Source of the DNA: Acidobacteriota bacterium
GTDB lineage: Bacteria > Acidobacteriota > Terriglobia > Terriglobales > Acidobacteriaceae
Reading direction: 5' to 3'
NCBI GenBank assembly: GCA_021781075.1
Contig: JAJXXN010000219.1
Coordinates: 1-16,695 of the forward strand
DNA length: 16,695 nt
A program made the position numbers and the translations under genes. This document shows positions 6,142 to 12,790 of this stretch, in pieces. The notes under the pieces are model-generated. The model was given only the letters and a program-made list of their open reading frames with translations. It made no database searches and had not been told where the DNA came from. Positions within the stretch are counted from its first letter, which is position 1. Each line of letters begins with the position of its first letter.

Positions 6142-8165
6142 AGTGCACCTGCCGTTGGTTCAAGGATTGTGAGGGGCGACCAAGCTGGCGCGCCGGTTGC
6201 ATGGGACGAAACCTTCCCTTGCGGCACACCATCCGAGTGGCAGGCCGAGCACTCTTTGGGCGTGGGCTTGTAAAAGAGGACCATCTCTCCAGCCACTTCC
6301 TTCTTCAGGGTGTGGCATGACTTGCACGGTGTGTTCTGGTGCCCGCCCTTGAGCGAGAAGCTCGTTTTCTCATGGTCGAAAAGCGAGGGCTTCCACTTGT
6401 TGGTGTTGTGGCAGCCAGCACAGTCCATGGCGCGCGCGCCGAATTGCGTCGAGTGGGGGTTCTTGTGGCAGTCGGAGCAAAGCTGCGGGGCCCTGGCAAA
6501 ATCCACATGCAGCAGCGAGTGCTCAAGGTTCGGTGGCACGTGGCAGGCGCGGCACTCCACGGCGCGGTGGCTGCCCAGCAGAGAAAATTTGGTGGAGTCG
6601 TGATTGAAGCGTGTCAGGTCCTGCCATTCCCTGGTTGAGTGGCAGGCTTCACAGCCGAGGGCCTTGCCCTGCGCCTTGACCGTCATGCGGCTGGCAAACT
6701 CGCCGTGATGCACGTCGTCGTGACAGGTTGTGCAATCGAGGCTTGTGAAATGGAAGACCGCGGCCTGTGAATCAACGCGTGGCTTATGGCACTCATTGCA
6801 GGGCACGGCGACGTGCCCGCCCGTCAGCGGAAAGCGCAGCTTATTGTGCTCGGCGAGCTTGAAGTTGGTGCTCTTCCAGGTCAAACCCTTGTGACATTGC
6901 TCGCAGCGGTTTTTGTACGGCGCGCCGGCAAACTGGCCGTTGTGTGGATCCTTGTGGCAGTCAGTGCATTGCGCAAATTTGATTTTGTACTGCGTGGCAC
7001 GCCCCTGCGGCGTGTGGCAGCTTGCGCACTGCACGTTGGCGTGCGGGCCGGTGAGCGGGTACTTTGTCGTGGCGTGGTTGGCTGCGCTGAATGTCGAGGG
7101 CTTCCAATCCTTGACCGTGTGGCAGCCCTCGCACTTGCCGCCGTCGGGCCGCTGCTTGAACTGGCCGCCGTGCACATCCTGGTGGCAGTCCGCGCATTGG
7201 CCGTGCGCAAAATGCTGGTTGAAATTGACCGTCTTGTGGCAGGTGACGCAGCCAACCTGGGTATGCCTGCCGAGCAGCGGAAATGAGGTCTTCGAATGGT
7301 CAAACGTTGTGACAAAGCTCGATTTCCTCCACGTCGCAGTGGTGTGGCAGCTTTCGCACGGCTTGGTGAACTCGCCGTGATGCGGGTCGGCGTGGCAGCT
7401 TGAGCAGGTGGAGAAGCCCAGCCCGGTGTAGCGCGGCTTGCCATCGGCGCCGGCGGTATGGCACTTGGCGCAGGCCACTTCGCGGTGCATGCCTGTCAAT
7501 GGAAAAGGTGTTTTGGAGTGGTCGAAGCCGTGCTCGTCGATGGTTGCGCTCTTCCAGTCCTGCACATTGTGGCAGCGCGCGCAATCCGTGCCGAAGCGCC
7601 CCTGGTGCTTGTCCTCATGGCAGCTTGAGCACTGCGTATCAAGCCCCATGAAGGTGTGGCCAAGGTCCTTGCCTTTTAAAATCGCGCGCGCGGCCGCGGG
7701 AATGTTCTTCGCCTGGTGGCAACTGCGGCAATTGGCAATCCCGGCGTGTTGTCCGGTCAGCGGGTAGCCTGTCTTCGAATGGTCAAAGCCGTGCTGCGTG
7801 GGGTCCCAGTGGACAAGCTGGAAGTTTTCGCCGTTGTGGTCCGAGTGGCATTTGACGCACGCAGCCCCGGGCGCGCCGCTGCCCGGGAAGTTGGCATGCA
7901 GGCCGCGATGCTGCGCCAGCTCGCGGGCAATTTCCGTGTGGCAATCCGTGCAGCGGAAGGCACGCGATGAAACGCTGTTGACATGGCACTGTGTGCAGTT
8001 GCCCGCGCCCTCAAGATTGTGGTGCGCCTTGGCAAGTGGGCCGGGAGAAACCTGGGCAAACAAGGGAAAGGGGCAAACCAACAGAATGCATGCAACAGGA
8101 AAAAACAGGCGCACGAAAAGATGTCTGAACAGAGGGTGTAACTCTTGTGCGATTCCGTGTCCCAT
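6138..8165 (-). CDS. 23-heme c-type cytochrome, first gene of the conduit operon
   Basis: A 675-residue exported protein with 23 CxxCH motifs, among the larger heme counts for one polypeptide. The chosen start, ATG at 8165, has GGAAGAG about 7 bases upstream. It gives a good signal peptide (LFVRLFFPVACILLVCPFPLFAQ region, cleavage near residue 38). A longer frame reaching 8237 has no ribosome site and would bury the signal peptide, so it is rejected. The repeating pattern is FDHSKT, FPLTGxH, CxxCH, then H-x-GxF and another CxxCH, typical of cytochrome c3/c7-like 'doubled CxxCH' arrays; the interspersed His residues are probable second heme ligands. No lipobox is visible. The gene ends in an ATGA overlap with the 19-heme gene. 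By inference it bridges the periplasm or passes into the barrel. Maturation would need a cytochrome c assembly (Ccm/Ccs) system encoded elsewhere. Confidence 0.93.
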   Translation of the reverse strand: MGHGIAQELHPLFRHLFVRLFFPVACILLVCPFPLFAQVSPGPLAKAHHNLEGAGNCTQCHVNSVSSRAFRCTDCHTEIARELAQHRGLHANFPGSGAPGAACVKCHSDHNGENFQLVHWDPTQHGFDHSKTGYPLTGQHAGIANCRSCHQAKNIPAAARAILKGKDLGHTFMGLDTQCSSCHEDKHQGRFGTDCARCHNVQDWKSATIDEHGFDHSKTPFPLTGMHREVACAKCHTAGADGKPRYTGLGFSTCSSCHADPHHGEFTKPCESCHTTATWRKSSFVTTFDHSKTSFPLLGRHTQVGCVTCHKTVNFNQHFAHGQCADCHQDVHGGQFKQRPDGGKCEGCHTVKDWKPSTFSAANHATTKYPLTGPHANVQCASCHTPQGRATQYKIKFAQCTDCHKDPHNGQFAGAPYKNRCEQCHKGLTWKSTNFKLAEHNKLRFPLTGGHVAVPCNECHKPRVDSQAAVFHFTSLDCTTCHDDVHHGEFASRMTVKAQGKALGCEACHSTREWQDLTRFNHDSTKFSLLGSHRAVECRACHVPPNLEHSLLHVDFARAPQLCSDCHKNPHSTQFGARAMDCAGCHNTNKWKPSLFDHEKTSFSLKGGHQNTPCKSCHTLKKEVAGEMVLFYKPTPKECSACHSDGVPQGKVSSHATGAPAWSPLTILEPTAGAL

Positions 8166-8219
8166 CAACGTGCTCTTCCAAGGCGGAAATTCTGATATTT
8201 TTGTGGGCCCAACATCAAT

Positions 8220-8246
8220 GCTGGCGCCCGCACTCATTGCGCCAGC
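8220..8246 (-). promoter_or_regulatory. Hairpin in the presumed leader of the cytochrome operon
   Basis: GCTGGCGC and GCGCCAGC form a perfect 8-bp stem around an 11-base loop, ending about 55 bases before the cytochrome ATG. No T-run follows on either strand, so it is not a classical terminator. It could act as a leader structure or a protein site. A smaller GGCA-TGAG-TGCC hairpin sits immediately beside it. Confidence 0.4.
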
Positions 8247-8352
8247 GGCATGAGTGCCGCCTTGTCTCGTAGACGAAGTGCGATTCAGGCCGTAAGCGCA
8301 AATGGAATTACAAATCAGTCATCTTGGTCGTGATGCGCGGTTAGGGCATAAT

Positions 8353-8369
8353 CACAATGGGCAATTGTG
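8353..8369. promoter_or_regulatory. Inverted repeat CACAAT-N5-ATTGTG, candidate operator
   Basis: Perfect 6-bp arms flank a 5-base centre (gggca), the geometry of a dimeric regulator site. It lies 188 bases upstream of the 23-heme ATG and about 200 upstream of the XRE-cupin ATG, so it could serve either direction. Which protein binds is unknown. Confidence 0.4.
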
Positions 8370-8488
8370 TGAATGTAAGTTTTGATGCCCAGTCTATTTT
8401 TTGGAACTTTGGAAAATGTCATTGAAGGTTGATTTTGTTATGTCAAAGCTTGCCCCCATCTCCTTGCGGATGGGCGGTTGCGGCGGGC

Positions 8489-8517
8489 TTGTGATTGCCG
8501 TATTGCAAGCGCATACT
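8489..8517 (+). promoter_or_regulatory. Candidate sigma70 promoter for the XRE-cupin regulator
   Basis: TTGTGA (8489-8494) and CATACT (8512-8517) are separated by 17 bp and each match four of six consensus bases. The predicted transcript would start near 8524, leaving a leader of about 45 bases to the ATG at 8568. A competing reading uses TTGCAA (8503-8508) with TAAATA 19 bp downstream. Confidence 0.35.
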
Positions 8518-8525
8518 GGATATGC
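8511..8525. promoter_or_regulatory. Inverted repeat GCATA-N5-TATGC overlapping the regulator promoter
   Basis: Perfect 5-bp arms with a 5-base centre (ctgga) cover the putative -10 element and the expected transcription start. A repressor bound here would block transcription, so autoregulation by the XRE-cupin protein encoded just downstream is a reasonable inference. Confidence 0.4.
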
Positions 8526-8567
8526 AGTAAATAAATTTTGAGTATCAGTAAACCAAGGGAGTGCGCC

Positions 8568-9224
8568 ATGCGCCGGAAACTGAATGCCGGAAAGCAGGAT
8601 AACAACTCCGGCAAAATAAAAGCGGCGGATTCCACAGTCGTTCAGGATTCGCTTCGCCCCTATGCATTGGCCGACAAGTTGCGCGCACTCCGGTTGCGGC
8701 GCAGCATGGGGCTGGCCCAGTTGGCCGAGCATACCGGCTTCTCCATGGCGATGCTCTCGCGTCTTGAGAATGGCCGCCTGGTGCCAACCCTGCCCACGCT
8801 CACACGCATTGCGCTGGTTTTTGGCGTTGGCCTGGATTACTTCTTCAGCGACCCGCGCAAACGGCATGTAGTCTCCGTGGTGCGCAAAAGTGAGCGCAGG
8901 CGTTTCCCCGCCGACCCCAAATCAGCGCATGTTTCCTGGTATTTTGAGAGCCTTGACTTTCGCGTGAATGAGCGCAAATTGAATGGTTATCTGGCGCACT
9001 TTCATCCCGTGCCACCGGAGAAAATTGTCCCGCACCATCACCCCGGCGTGGAGTTGATCTATCTGATGAAGGGCAGGCTGGAAATAAAAATTGGCGTGGA
9101 ATCTGTTGTGCTTGCCGCGGGGGATTCCATTTATTTTGACGCCATGCAGAAGCACTCATACCGGAACTTGTCGCGCTCTGTCTGCACCGCCATCGTGGTC
9201 ACTACCGCATCCTCGCAACTGTAG
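8568..9224 (+). CDS. XRE-family regulator with C-terminal cupin sensor domain
   Basis: A 218-residue protein. Residues 35-95 form an XRE helix-turn-helix (LADKLRALRLRRSMGLAQLA, then MLSRLENGR). Residues 145-212 form a cupin with both conserved motifs: H156-x-H158-x3-E162-x6-G169 and G186...H196-x3-N200. The metal-ligand set His156, His158, Glu162 and His196 is therefore intact, so it may bind a metal or a small ligand. ATG 8568 is preferred over a TTG ten codons earlier because AAGGGAG lies 7 bases ahead of it. It is transcribed away from the cytochrome operon and towards crtN, 156 bp downstream. Known relatives regulate diverse metabolic genes. The target here could be itself, the carotenoid genes, the cytochromes, or several of these; the sequence alone does not decide. 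Confidence 0.92.
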   Translation: MRRKLNAGKQDNNSGKIKAADSTVVQDSLRPYALADKLRALRLRRSMGLAQLAEHTGFSMAMLSRLENGRLVPTLPTLTRIALVFGVGLDYFFSDPRKRHVVSVVRKSERRRFPADPKSAHVSWYFESLDFRVNERKLNGYLAHFHPVPPEKIVPHHHPGVELIYLMKGRLEIKIGVESVVLAAGDSIYFDAMQKHSYRNLSRSVCTAIVVTTASSQL

Positions 9225-9232
9225 CCACATTG

Positions 9233-9255
9233 CAGGCGCGGCAGGGATGCGCCTG
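9233..9255 (+). terminator. Hairpin after the regulator gene, weak terminator candidate
   Basis: CAGGCGC and GCGCCTG form a perfect 7-bp stem with a 9-base loop, starting 9 bases after the regulator stop. A GC-rich stretch, not a T-run, follows, so intrinsic termination would be poor. It may only reduce read-through or stabilise the upstream mRNA. Confidence 0.3.
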
Positions 9256-9269
9256 GGGCGGGTCCGCAT

Positions 9270-9380
9270 CACTTTACTGTTTTGCAATTTAATTAAATAT
9301 TATTGCGCATCAAGCAAGTAATTCGAATGCCAGGACGGATTGCCCTTCCCGCGCAGTGCGGCTGCTCCTATAGTCGAACC
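9270..9380 (+). promoter_or_regulatory. Putative promoter region of the carotenoid operon
   Basis: This AT-rich block contains TTTACT, 17 bp, AATATT as a weak sigma70 pair, and the palindrome TTTAATTAAA (9288-9297). A second -10-like hexamer, TATAGT (9369-9374), lies 6 bases before the crtN ATG but has no good -35 partner. I cannot decide between them. Confidence 0.3.
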
Positions 9381-10925
9381 ATGAACTACTCCGGCTCACA
9401 CGGCAAAAGAAAATCCGTCCTCATTGTTGGCGCGGGCCCCGGTGGCCTGGCAACGGCCATGCTGCTTGCGCAGAGGGGCTTTCGCGTCCAGGTCTTTGAA
9501 AAGCAGGAGGTGGTCGGCGGTCGCAACGCCGAGGTGCGCCTTGGCGACTATCGCTTTGACCTTGGTCCCACCTTTTTGATGATGAAGTTTCTGCTCGATG
9601 AACTTTTCGCCGAAGGCGGGCGCAAGTCGGCCGACTATTTGCAATTCAAGAAACTTGACCCGCTCTATGCCCTCAGTTTTGCCGACAAGTCCATGCTTGT
9701 ACGCTCGGAGCCGGAGGCAATGAAGGCGGAGATTGAAAAGTACTTCCCTGGGGAAGGCGCCAACCTGGGGAAATTCCTGGCGCGTGAGCGCGAGCGATTT
9801 GAAAAGCTCTACCCATGCCTGCAGCGGCCCTATGGCTCGCTAGCCAGCCTCATCAGCCCAACACTCCTTGCTGCGGCGCCGCACATTGCCGCGGGTCGCT
9901 CGCTCTACGGCGTGCTCGGCGATTATTTCAAGTCGGAGGAGCTGCGGCTTGCCTTCACCTTCCAGTCAAAATATCTGGGCATGAGCCCGTGGGATTGCCC
10001 GGGGTTGTTCACGATGATTCCCTATACCGAGCACGCGCACGGCATTTATCACGTGATGGGCGGCTTGTCGCGCATTCCCCAGGCTTTTGCGGAGGTGGCG
10101 CGTGAGGAGGGGGCGGAGATTCACACCTCAACGCCGGTGGCGCGTGTGCTGGTGGAGGGCCGCCGCGCGGTGGGGGTTGAGCTGGTGAATGGCGAGAAGG
10201 TTTACGGCGATGATGTGGTGCTCAATGCCGATTTTGGCCATGCCATGGCAACGCTTTTTGACCCGAAAGACCTGGGCCGTTACCAGCCGGAGAAGATGCG
10301 CAAGCGCAAGTTCTCCTGCTCAACGTTCATGATGTACCTTGGCCTGGACCGCACTTATGACTCGCAGCACCACACGATTGTTTTTGCCAGGGACTACAAG
10401 GGCAACATCGGTGCAATCGGCCGGGGCGAGGAAAGTTTTGAGGATATTTCCCTTTATGTGCGCAACGCGGCGGTGAGTGACCCGCACGGCGCGCCGCCGG
10501 GGCACTCCGCGCTATACATCCTGGTCCCCGTGGCCAACAACCGCACCGGCATTGAGTGGCCGCTTTACAGGCAGCAACTGCGGGAGAGCGTGTTGCGCAC
10601 ACTGCGTGAGCGCACTCCCTTTGGAGACATCACGCCGCACATACAGAAGGAGCTGATTGTCACCCCGGAGGATTGGGAGCAGAAATACTCGGTCTTTCTC
10701 GGGGCCACGTTCAACATGGCGCACAGTTGGGACCAGATGCTTTCGCTTCGCCCGCACAATGCCTTCGAGCAGTTTGCCAATTGCTACCTGGTAGGCGGCG
10801 GCACGCACCCGGGCAGCGGCTTGCCGACCATCTTCGAGTCGGCGCGCATCTCCGCGAACCTGATTTGCCAAAAATATGAGATTCCCCACCCGGCCGCAAA
10901 GCCGCTGGAGCTGGTGCTGGCGTGA
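9381..10925 (+). CDS. crtN: CrtN-like C30 carotenoid desaturase (4,4'-diapophytoene/squalene dehydrogenase type)
   Basis: A 514-residue member of the CrtI/CrtN phytoene-desaturase family, about the usual length. The FAD site is VGAGPGG (16-22), with acidic Glu40 after the second strand (VQVFEKQEVVGGR) and DLGPT at 60-64. CrtN-specific features I recognise from the staphylococcal enzyme include FSCSTFMMYLGLD, the RDYKGNI segment and a terminal GGGTHPGSGLPT (472-483). The family introduces conjugated double bases' equivalent, i.e. conjugated C=C bonds, into a C30 precursor at the membrane using FAD. The start at 9381 is chosen because the protein begins shortly before the Rossmann fold; no Shine-Dalgarno is evident, and in-frame upstream codons (such as ATG 9327) remain possible. 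It overlaps aldH by 4 bp (GTGA), placing it first in the pigment operon. Whether the natural substrate is diapophytoene or squalene depends on a synthase not in view. Confidence 0.9.
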   Translation: MNYSGSHGKRKSVLIVGAGPGGLATAMLLAQRGFRVQVFEKQEVVGGRNAEVRLGDYRFDLGPTFLMMKFLLDELFAEGGRKSADYLQFKKLDPLYALSFADKSMLVRSEPEAMKAEIEKYFPGEGANLGKFLARERERFEKLYPCLQRPYGSLASLISPTLLAAAPHIAAGRSLYGVLGDYFKSEELRLAFTFQSKYLGMSPWDCPGLFTMIPYTEHAHGIYHVMGGLSRIPQAFAEVAREEGAEIHTSTPVARVLVEGRRAVGVELVNGEKVYGDDVVLNADFGHAMATLFDPKDLGRYQPEKMRKRKFSCSTFMMYLGLDRTYDSQHHTIVFARDYKGNIGAIGRGEESFEDISLYVRNAAVSDPHGAPPGHSALYILVPVANNRTGIEWPLYRQQLRESVLRTLRERTPFGDITPHIQKELIVTPEDWEQKYSVFLGATFNMAHSWDQMLSLRPHNAFEQFANCYLVGGGTHPGSGLPTIFESARISANLICQKYEIPHPAAKPLELVLA

Positions 10926-12790
10926 AGACATTGGCCACAGATGTGATTTATGCCCGCGCCCGCGAGTCCCAGGCCGCCTGGGCGGCATTGGGTGCGGGGC
11001 AACGCTGCGCGATTCTTGAACGCCTGCGCAGCGGCATTGCCCGCGAGGCGGAAGCGATTGCCGAATTGATCGCCGGCGAAACCGGCAAGCCTGTGCTTGA
11101 CGCGCTGACGGGCGACGTATTGGTCACGCTTGAGACCATGCGCTATTATGCGAAGCGCGCGCCGAAGCTGCTGCTCGCGCGCAAAACCGGCAAGCCGCCG
11201 ATTTTTTTCCTTGGCGCGCACTTTGAAACATGCCACGAGCCGCATGGCGTTGTGCTGGTTTTCGGAGCGTCCAACTACCCGCTGCAGTTGTCGCTGATTC
11301 CCGCCTTCACGGCGCTGGTGGCCGGCAATGCCGTGGTGCTCAAGTGTTCCGAGCGCACGCCCGCGACCGCGGCGCTGATCCGCCGCCTCGGTGAGGGCGC
11401 CGGGTTGCCGCCGGGCTTGTTGCAGGTCTTTGACGAGGGCCCGGAGCAGGCTGTTGCGCTGATTGATGCGCGTCCCGACCTTCTGTTTTTCACCGGCAGC
11501 AGCCGCAACGGCAGGATGGTTGCGGAGCGAGCCGCCCGCCAGTTGATCCCGGTGATTCTTGAGCTGGGCGGTAAGGACGCCGCGCTGGTTTTTGCTGATT
11601 GCAACCTGGAGCGCGCCGTGGAGGGCATTGTTTATGGCGCGTTCTCAAACACCGGAAGAGTCTGCGTGGGAGTCAAGCGCGCTTATGTTGAGGCCTCGGT
11701 TGCGGCGGAGTTTCTTGCGCGGCTGATCGCGCGCGTCCGCGCCTTGAGGGTTCAACGGGATGGGGACGCGGATTTGTTTCCGCTGGCGGAGACAGGGGCG
11801 GTGGAGTTGCGCGGGCAGGTGGAGGATGCGTTGAGCCGCGGAGCCACGCTGCACCATCCGATTGAATCCGACGGCCTTGGTTATGGGCCGATGCTGCTGA
11901 CGGGCGTCCCACCCGAGGCACGGCTGATGAGGGAGGAAGTTTTTGGGCCGGTGCTCTGCATGCAAACTTTTTCCAGCGAGGAGGAGGCGGTGCAACTGGC
12001 CAATGATTCGGAATTCGCGCTGAGCAGCAGCGTCTGGACAGGCGACCGTGCTCGCGCCCGTCGCGTGGCCGCGCGGCTGAACGCCGGCAGTTGTGCCGTC
12101 AACGACGTGATTCGCGTCATTGCGAACCCGCATGCGCCCTTTGGCGGCAACCGGCAGAGTGGTTATGGGCGGTACCACGGGCCAGAGGGCCTCTACGCTT
12201 TCTCACGCCAGAAGACTGTTCTGTTCAGCGGTGATCGCCGCAAGCGTGAAATCAACTGGTTTCCGTTTACTGCGCGGACGCGGCGCCAACTGGCCGCGCT
12301 GCTGCAGATTCGTCATGGGCAACGCGGACTGCTGGCGTGGCTCCTGCGTCTGCTTCCGGTTCTTCTGGTTGGCGCGGCAATTTCACTTGCCACAGTTGCG
12401 CAGAAACCACCCGCCACGCACCTTACCATCCATGTGCAGTTGCTGGCCCGGGCGCATGGTGAGCTGGCCTATTTGATTTTTAACTCGGCGGATGGTTTTC
12501 CCGGCGATCGAGACAAGGCAATCCGCCATGGCTTTCTTCCGGTTGCTGCCGGCACGCAGCAGATGAAGATTGAGGCGGACCTGCCACCTGGCACTTATGC
12601 GGTGAGTGTTTATGAGGACCTGAACGGCAACCACAAACTCGACCATAATTTTCTGGGCATTCCCACAGAACCTGTCGGCGCATCCAACAACCCCCACCCG
12701 CATTTCGGGCCGCCGGGCTTTGGCGAGTGTTCCTTCCACATCGGCACAACCAGCCAAACCATCTTCATCAACATCGTGCGAGGGTTATGA
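10922..12790 (+). CDS. aldH: Carotenoid aldehyde dehydrogenase fused to a membrane helix and DUF2141-like domain
   Basis: A 622-residue protein, about 150 longer than an ordinary aldehyde dehydrogenase. Residues 1-435 are an NAD(P)-dependent ALDH with the catalytic set intact: Asn118 (FGASNYP), Glu214 (LELGGK), Cys248 (NTGRVC) and EEVFGPV at 338-344. In this cluster the expected reaction is oxidation of the C30 aldehyde made by CrtP to 4,4'-diaponeurosporenoic acid or a relative. Residues 469-490 (LLAWLLRLLPVLLVGAAISL) are one transmembrane helix. Residues 497-622 resemble DUF2141, with LPPGTYAVSVYEDLNGN, KLD, LGIPTEP and a closing beta strand; this part should be periplasmic. The frame is continuous, with no sign of a frameshift joining two genes. 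It begins with GTG overlapping the crtN stop and ends as ATGA with crtP. The DUF2141 role is unknown; it may hold the enzyme at the membrane near its lipid substrate. Confidence 0.9.
   Translation: MKTLATDVIYARARESQAAWAALGAGQRCAILERLRSGIAREAEAIAELIAGETGKPVLDALTGDVLVTLETMRYYAKRAPKLLLARKTGKPPIFFLGAHFETCHEPHGVVLVFGASNYPLQLSLIPAFTALVAGNAVVLKCSERTPATAALIRRLGEGAGLPPGLLQVFDEGPEQAVALIDARPDLLFFTGSSRNGRMVAERAARQLIPVILELGGKDAALVFADCNLERAVEGIVYGAFSNTGRVCVGVKRAYVEASVAAEFLARLIARVRALRVQRDGDADLFPLAETGAVELRGQVEDALSRGATLHHPIESDGLGYGPMLLTGVPPEARLMREEVFGPVLCMQTFSSEEEAVQLANDSEFALSSSVWTGDRARARRVAARLNAGSCAVNDVIRVIANPHAPFGGNRQSGYGRYHGPEGLYAFSRQKTVLFSGDRRKREINWFPFTARTRRQLAALLQIRHGQRGLLAWLLRLLPVLLVGAAISLATVAQKPPATHLTIHVQLLARAHGELAYLIFNSADGFPGDRDKAIRHGFLPVAAGTQQMKIEADLPPGTYAVSVYEDLNGNHKLDHNFLGIPTEPVGASNNPHPHFGPPGFGECSFHIGTTSQTIFINIVRGL

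Larger units (their letters stand above)
8166..8567. other. Divergent intergenic control region, about 400 bp
   Basis: The region separates the leftward cytochrome operon from the rightward regulator and carotenoid genes. No convincing gene lies in it: reading frames here are short or lack ribosome sites. It holds a GC-rich hairpin in the cytochrome leader, two short perfect inverted repeats, AT-rich tracts near 8380-8420 and 8525-8540, and a promoter-like pair ahead of the regulator. I could not identify a convincing promoter for the cytochrome operon. Confidence 0.7.

Noticed and set aside
8166..8237. N-terminal extension of the 23-heme cytochrome by 24 residues
   Set aside because: There is no ribosome site before 8237, and the extension would place the signal peptide internally. 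The ATG at 8165 has GGAAGAG correctly spaced.
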